Source of the DNA: CAVVYA01 sp963752345
Lineage (GTDB): Bacteria; Pseudomonadota; Alphaproteobacteria; SMXQ01
Reading direction: 5' to 3'
DNA length: 64,000 nt
Assembly: GCA_963752345.1 (NCBI GenBank)
Contig: CAVVYA010000012.1
Location: 1 to 64,000 of the forward strand
The notes below the pieces were generated by a model. It was given only the letters and a program-made list of their open reading frames with translations. It was not told where the DNA came from and did no database searches. The translations under genes were made by a program, and so were the position numbers. Below are positions 60,396-64,000 of this stretch, one piece after another. The stretch's first letter is position 1; every line of letters starts with the position of its first letter.

Positions 60396-61447
60396 CTGTC
60401 TCGACACGCAATCAGATCCGCGGCGCCAACCGCACGCGTTCTAAACCGGCAAGAACTGCCCGCCCGCCTGCGAAGGTGCCGTCGGCCAAGGCGCGCTCCG
60501 CGCCGCGAACGCGCGTGATCCTGGTGACCGGCATGTCGGGTGCCGGACGGTCGTCGGCGCTCAAGACCCTGGAGGATCTCGGCTACGAGGCGGTCGACAA
60601 CTTGCCGATCTCGCTGTTGTCGCGCATCGTGCGGCCGCCGGCGCCGATGGCGAAGGCGCGTTCGGCCAAACCGCAGAAGAGCAGCGCGCGCCGCGCGCTG
60701 GCGATCGGCGTCGATATCCGCACCCGCGACTTCGGCGTCGAGCCGTTCCTCGAAGAACTCGATCAATTGATGGCCCATCGCGAGCTCGACGTTCAATTGC
60801 TGTTTCTCGAGTCCGGCGACGACGCATTGCTGCGGCGCTATACCGAGACGCGGCGGCGCCATCCGCTGGCCATCGATCGTCCGGTGCGCGACGGCATTAC
60901 CCATGAGCGGCGCCTGCTGGCCGGCCTGCGCGCGCGGGCCGATCGCGTCATCGACACCAGCGATCTCGCGGCGAGCGATCTGCGCCGGCTGCTCGAGGGC
61001 GCTTACCGGCTGGACGCGCACGGCCGGCTCGCCGTCTGCGTCACGTCTTTTTCCTACCGTCAGGGCGTGCCGCGCGAAGCCGATCTGGTGTTCGACGTGC
61101 GCTTCCTGCGCAACCCGCATTACGTGCCGGCGCTCAAGCCGCATACCGGTCTCGACGAGAAGGTCGGCGCCTATGTGGCGTCGGACCCCGGATTCGATGA
61201 TTTCTACGACGCACTGACCCGGCTGCTCGGTGTTCTGCTGCCGCGCTACGAGCAAGAAGGCAAAAGCTATCTGACGATCGGCGTCGGCTGCACCGGCGGC
61301 CGCCATCGCTCCGTCTATATCACCGAACGCCTCGCGCGATGGCTGCGGGAACGCGGCTCCGATGTCGCGGTCGAGCATCGCGATATCCTGGAAGAAGAGG
61401 CGGCAGCCCGCGGGGCCACCCAGGCGGTCGGTCGCGCGCTATCCTGA
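60392..61447 (+). CDS. rapZ: RapZ-family RNase adapter / nucleotide-binding protein
   Basis: A 351-residue RapZ/YvcJ protein with Walker A VTGMSGAGRSSALKTLEDLG (about residues 46-65), EAVDNLP, and the C-terminal block IGVGCTGGRHRSVYITERL. In E. coli RapZ binds small RNAs controlling amino-sugar synthesis. A 42-residue Arg/Lys/Pro-rich N-terminal extension and a Lys/Arg-rich insert (MAKARSAKPQKSSARR, about residues 87-102) make it longer than usual; both would favour RNA or membrane contact (inference). Confidence 0.9.
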   Translation: MTVSTRNQIRGANRTRSKPARTARPPAKVPSAKARSAPRTRVILVTGMSGAGRSSALKTLEDLGYEAVDNLPISLLSRIVRPPAPMAKARSAKPQKSSARRALAIGVDIRTRDFGVEPFLEELDQLMAHRELDVQLLFLESGDDALLRRYTETRRRHPLAIDRPVRDGITHERRLLAGLRARADRVIDTSDLAASDLRRLLEGAYRLDAHGRLAVCVTSFSYRQGVPREADLVFDVRFLRNPHYVPALKPHTGLDEKVGAYVASDPGFDDFYDALTRLLGVLLPRYEQEGKSYLTIGVGCTGGRHRSVYITERLARWLRERGSDVAVEHRDILEEEAAARGATQAVGRALS

Positions 61448-61468
61448 GGATCGCACAAGGGGATTGGG

Positions 61469-61897
61469 ATGATCGGATTGGTTCTGGTGACTCATGGCAG
61501 GTTGGCGGAGGAGTTCGTCGCCGCCCTGGAACATGTGGTCGGGCATCAGAAGAACGTGGCGGCCATCTGCATCGGTCCCGACGATGATATGGAACAGCGT
61601 CGCGCCGACATTCTCGATGCGGTCGGCCGGGTCGCCGACGGCGACGGCGTCATCCTGATGACCGATATGTTCGGCGGCACGCCCTCCAACCTGGCGATTT
61701 CGGTGATGAGCGAGGCCAAGGTCGAGGTCATCGCCGGCGTCAATCTGCCGATGCTGATCAAATTTGCCAGCGTGCGTGAGACGGAGCCGCTCGCCGCGGC
61801 CGTGGGCAGCGTCCAGGAAGCCGGGCGGAAGTACATCAATGTGGCTTCGAGCCTGCTCGTGGACATGCCGGCGGAGCGGGAAAAGGACCGCCGCTGA
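61469..61897 (+). CDS. PTS EIIA component, mannose family (regulatory)
   Basis: A 142-residue EIIA(Man)-type protein with the phospho-histidine His9 in LVLVTHGRLAEEF and LMTDMFGGTPSNLAIS downstream. No EIIB, EIIC or EIID permease genes are adjacent, so it fits the regulatory PTS of alphaproteobacteria, passing phosphate status without sugar transport. Its stop is directly followed by the GTG of the HPr gene (TGAGTG). Confidence 0.92.
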   Translation: MIGLVLVTHGRLAEEFVAALEHVVGHQKNVAAICIGPDDDMEQRRADILDAVGRVADGDGVILMTDMFGGTPSNLAISVMSEAKVEVIAGVNLPMLIKFASVRETEPLAAAVGSVQEAGRKYINVASSLLVDMPAEREKDRR

Positions 61898-62285
61898 GTG
61901 AAGAAACCCATTAAAGGCCGCGCCGACAACTCAGGCGAGGGCGTCCCACGCCGCGCGCCGCGCAAAGCCTCACCCCCAGCCACGCCGTCCGCCGGCAAGC
62001 TCGAGGCGACAGTGACCGTGGTCAACAAGCGCGGGCTGCATGCCCGTGCCGCGGCAAAATTCGTCAAGCTGGCCGGACAATTCGAGGCCGATATCAAGGT
62101 GACGGCCGTCAAAGGCGGCCTTGCCGGCGGGGCGGTCGTCTCGGGCCGTTCCATCATGGGGCTGATGATGCTGGCCGCGGGGCCGGGCGCCGAGCTCGCC
62201 ATCGCGGCGCGAAGGCGCCGATGCCAAGGCCGCCCTGGTCGCCCTGACCCGCTTGGTCGAACAGGGATTCGACGAGCAGGACTAA
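61898..62285 (+). CDS. HPr-family phosphocarrier (+1 frameshift)
   Basis: HPr carries phosphate between enzyme I and EIIA. The phospho-histidine is His48 in NKRGLHARAAAKF and the HprK-type serine lies in SGRSIMGLMML. The C-terminal helix EGADAKAALVALTRLVEQGF is in a second frame; one extra base near 62210 joins it (388 bp, remainder 1) into 128 residues. The first 34 residues are a basic, Pro/Ala-rich extension absent from normal 85-residue HPr. Start is GTG 61898, immediately after the EIIA stop. Confidence 0.9.
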
Positions 62286-62460
62286 GCCATAGCGGCTTGA
62301 GCCAGCGTCTCGCGAGATCTAACGCGCGGTGCCGATGCCGCGCGGCGTCATTTCTCTAGGATATCCGGAAAAGTTTATATATAAATATAAAGGTAGCTTT
62401 ATATGTTGGCCGGTTCCTTCCGGCCGACCTCCCTTTTCATCTCCTGCTGGAGTCTGCGCC
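62286..62460 (+). promoter_or_regulatory. AT-rich leader of ahcY with palindrome and hairpin
   Basis: The gap between the HPr and ahcY genes holds an AT-rich block (about 62360-62404) in otherwise GC-rich DNA, containing the perfect 12-bp palindrome TTTATATATAAA at 62374-62385. A 6-bp hairpin GGCCGG-TTCCTT-CCGGCC at 62408-62425 follows, then the ribosome site region and GTG 62461. It looks like a promoter with an operator or RNA control element. I could not match it to the known SAH or SAM riboswitch cores. Confidence 0.55.
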
Positions 62461-63885
62461 GTGAACGCCACGCCCTCTCCCACGTCTGCGACCTTCAACG
62501 ACTATCGTGTGGCCGATATCGGCTTGGCCGACTGGGGCCGCCGCGAGATCGCCATCGCCGAGACCGAGATGCCCGGCCTGATGGCGCTGCGCGAGGAATA
62601 CGGCAAGAGCCAGCCGCTCAAGGGCGCCCGCATCGCCGGCTCGCTGCATATGACGATCCAGACCGCGGTGCTGATCGAGACGCTCAAGCATCTCGGCGCC
62701 GATATCCGCTGGGCCTCATGCAACATCTATTCGACCCAGGATCATGCCGCCGCGGCGATCGCCGCCAGCGGCGTGCCGGTGTTCGCCTACAAGGGCGAGA
62801 ACCTGGCGGAATACTGGGACTTCACCCACCGCATCTTCGACTGGGCCGACGGCGGCGCGCCCAACATGATTCTGGATGACGGGGGCGATGCGACGCTGCT
62901 CGTCCATCTCGGCCTGCGCGCCGAGACCGATCCGTCGGCCATCGGCAATCCGCAGAACGAGGAAGAAGAAGCGCTGTTCGCCGCCATCAAGAAGCGCCAG
63001 GGCGAAAAGCCCGGCTGGTATGCGGCGCTGGCCAAGGCGATCCGCGGCGTCACCGAGGAAACCACCACCGGCGTGCATCGGCTCTATCAGATGGAGAAGG
63101 ACGGCACGCTGCTGTTCCCGGCGATCAACGTCAACGATTCGGTGACCAAGTCCAAGTTCGACAATCTCTACGGCTGCCGGGAATCCCTGGTCGACGGCAT
63201 CCGGCGTGCCACCGACGTGATGATGGCCGGCAAGGTCGCCGTGGTCGCCGGTTTCGGCGACGTCGGCAAGGGTTCCGCCGCCAGCCTGCGCAATGCCGGC
63301 GCGCGCGTGCTGGTCACCGAAATCGATCCGATCTGCGCCCTGCAGGCGGCGATGGAAGGCTATCAGGTCGTCACCATGGACGAAGCCGCGCCGATCGGCG
63401 ACATCTTCGTCACCGCCACCGGCAATGTCGATGTCATCACCATCGAACACATGCGCCAGATGAAGGACCGCGCCATCGTCTCCAACATCGGCCACTTCGA
63501 CAGCGAGATTCAGGTCGCGGCGCTGCGCAACTACAAGTGGCATCCGGTGAAACCGCAAGTCGACGAGATCGAAATGCCGACCGGCCGCCGCATCATCCTG
63601 CTGGCCGAAGGCCGCCTGGTGAACCTCGGCTGCGCCACCGGCCATCCGAGCTTCGTCATGAGCGCCTCCTTCACCAACCAGACGCTGGCTCAGATCGAGC
63701 TGTGGACCCAGAAGGGCCAGTATCAGAAGAAGGTCTACACCCTGCCCAAGAAGCTCGACGAGAAGGTCGCGGCCCTGCATTTGGCCAAGGTCGGCGCCCA
63801 TCTCACCAAGCTCACGCCCAAGCAGTCGAGCTATATCGGCGTCGCCGCCGAGGGTCCGTTCAAACCGGAACTCTATCGCTACTGA
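62461..63885 (+). CDS. ahcY: Adenosylhomocysteinase
   Basis: AhcY hydrolyses S-adenosylhomocysteine to adenosine and homocysteine, relieving methylation inhibition. The 474-residue enzyme has DYRVADIGLADWGRREI, RWASCNIYSTQDHAAAA, the NAD site VVAGFGDVGKGSAA and YVAAEG-like GVAAEGPFKPELYRY at the C terminus. GTG 62461 (NATPSPTSATF) is chosen; earlier in-frame codons lie in the AT-rich leader. It ends the regulatory PTS gene run, an order common in alphaproteobacteria. Confidence 0.96.
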   Translation: MNATPSPTSATFNDYRVADIGLADWGRREIAIAETEMPGLMALREEYGKSQPLKGARIAGSLHMTIQTAVLIETLKHLGADIRWASCNIYSTQDHAAAAIAASGVPVFAYKGENLAEYWDFTHRIFDWADGGAPNMILDDGGDATLLVHLGLRAETDPSAIGNPQNEEEEALFAAIKKRQGEKPGWYAALAKAIRGVTEETTTGVHRLYQMEKDGTLLFPAINVNDSVTKSKFDNLYGCRESLVDGIRRATDVMMAGKVAVVAGFGDVGKGSAASLRNAGARVLVTEIDPICALQAAMEGYQVVTMDEAAPIGDIFVTATGNVDVITIEHMRQMKDRAIVSNIGHFDSEIQVAALRNYKWHPVKPQVDEIEMPTGRRIILLAEGRLVNLGCATGHPSFVMSASFTNQTLAQIELWTQKGQYQKKVYTLPKKLDEKVAALHLAKVGAHLTKLTPKQSSYIGVAAEGPFKPELYRY

Positions 63886-63886
63886 T

Positions 63887-63912
63887 ACGGAAGGCGGCCG
63901 GCGCGCTTCCGT
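63887..63912 (+). terminator. Possible hairpin terminator after ahcY
   Basis: ACGGAAG (63887-63893) pairs with CTTCCGT (63906-63912), with an inner gcg/cgc extension, starting 2 bp after the ahcY stop. There is no T-run, so it may only stabilise the 3' end. Confidence 0.4.
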
Positions 63913-63971
63913 GGCGGTGCGGGGTGTGTTTGCACTATAGTGGCGCGGGGAAACAACAGCGGGGCGCGCCG

Positions 63972-64000
63972 TGACACGCGGGTCATGGTCTGGGACATCA
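63972..64000 (+). CDS. Possible start of the next gene, cut by the window edge
   Basis: A GTG at 63972 begins an open frame (first residues MTRGSWSGTS) that runs off the end. There are too few residues to recognise a family and the ribosome site is weak. Confidence 0.25.

Noticed and set aside
61898..62285. Programmed ribosomal frameshifting in HPr, hprK or the cob genes
   Set aside because: No shared slippery heptamer or downstream structure, shifts occur at unrelated sites, and the same +1 pattern hits many unconnected genes.
62286..62460. S-adenosylhomocysteine riboswitch in front of ahcY
   Set aside because: The conserved SAH riboswitch core blocks could not be found in the leader; only a palindrome and a short hairpin are visible.

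Overview
The window is chromosomal DNA from a GC-rich alphaproteobacterium. The main evidence is the right-hand block pckA / chvI-chvG-hprK-rapZ-EIIA(Man)-HPr-ahcY, a characteristic alphaproteobacterial arrangement. Aerobic-type cobalamin genes (cobN, cobW, cobO) and several tricarboxylate-transporter (Tct/Bug) proteins agree with this. I cannot name a genus with confidence.

Layout. 0-12.1 kb is a cobalamin block: cobD on the plus strand; cobP-cobW-cobN-cobO-cobQ on the minus strand behind a clear cobalamin riboswitch; a cobS plus phosphatase pair; and a divergent cobT. 12.2-14 kb is an ABC-2 exporter. 14-22 kb is surface-sugar metabolism: a truncated polyprenyl-phosphate sugar transferase, galE, gmd, fcl, hldE and a PF14907-type nucleotidyltransferase. 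22-35.3 kb is a housekeeping and regulatory mix: a hybrid kinase, prfC, a Bug receptor, an MHYT kinase, DUF4112, a DNA-3-methyladenine glycosylase and a solute-binding protein. 35.5-37.9 kb is a 2.3-kb remnant island at a tRNA-Arg(CCG) gene, bounded by 46-bp direct repeats, with an orphan gene and an IS481-family element. 38-49 kb holds an outer-membrane-like protein, an ornithine cyclodeaminase relative, panD, tctCBA, a SPINDLY-type O-GlcNAc transferase, a lipoprotein hydrolase and an ABC ATPase. 49-53 kb holds polA and small neighbours. 53-64 kb is pckA, a cobalt/nickel uptake set (NicO-CbtB-CbtA), the ChvI/ChvG system, the regulatory PTS genes and ahcY.

How they work together. Cobalt uptake (CbtAB, NicO) supplies the cobalamin pathway. 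The right-hand genes form a regulatory circuit: ChvG-ChvI envelope sensing sits next to HprK-RapZ-EIIA-HPr. GDP-fucose, UDP-galactose and ADP-heptose synthesis feed envelope glycans.

An important caveat: about a dozen conserved genes are interrupted by single-base frameshifts, and every one I could resolve in a conserved single-copy gene is +1 modulo 3. I read this mainly as insertion error in the assembly, not gene decay, and annotate those genes across the shifts. No CRISPR array, rRNA or clear new multi-gene system was found. The most interesting items are the tRNA-Arg mini-island with its orphan gene, a Pol I whose proofreading residues look lost, the half-length sugar-transferase protein, and the palindromic AT-rich leader of ahcY.
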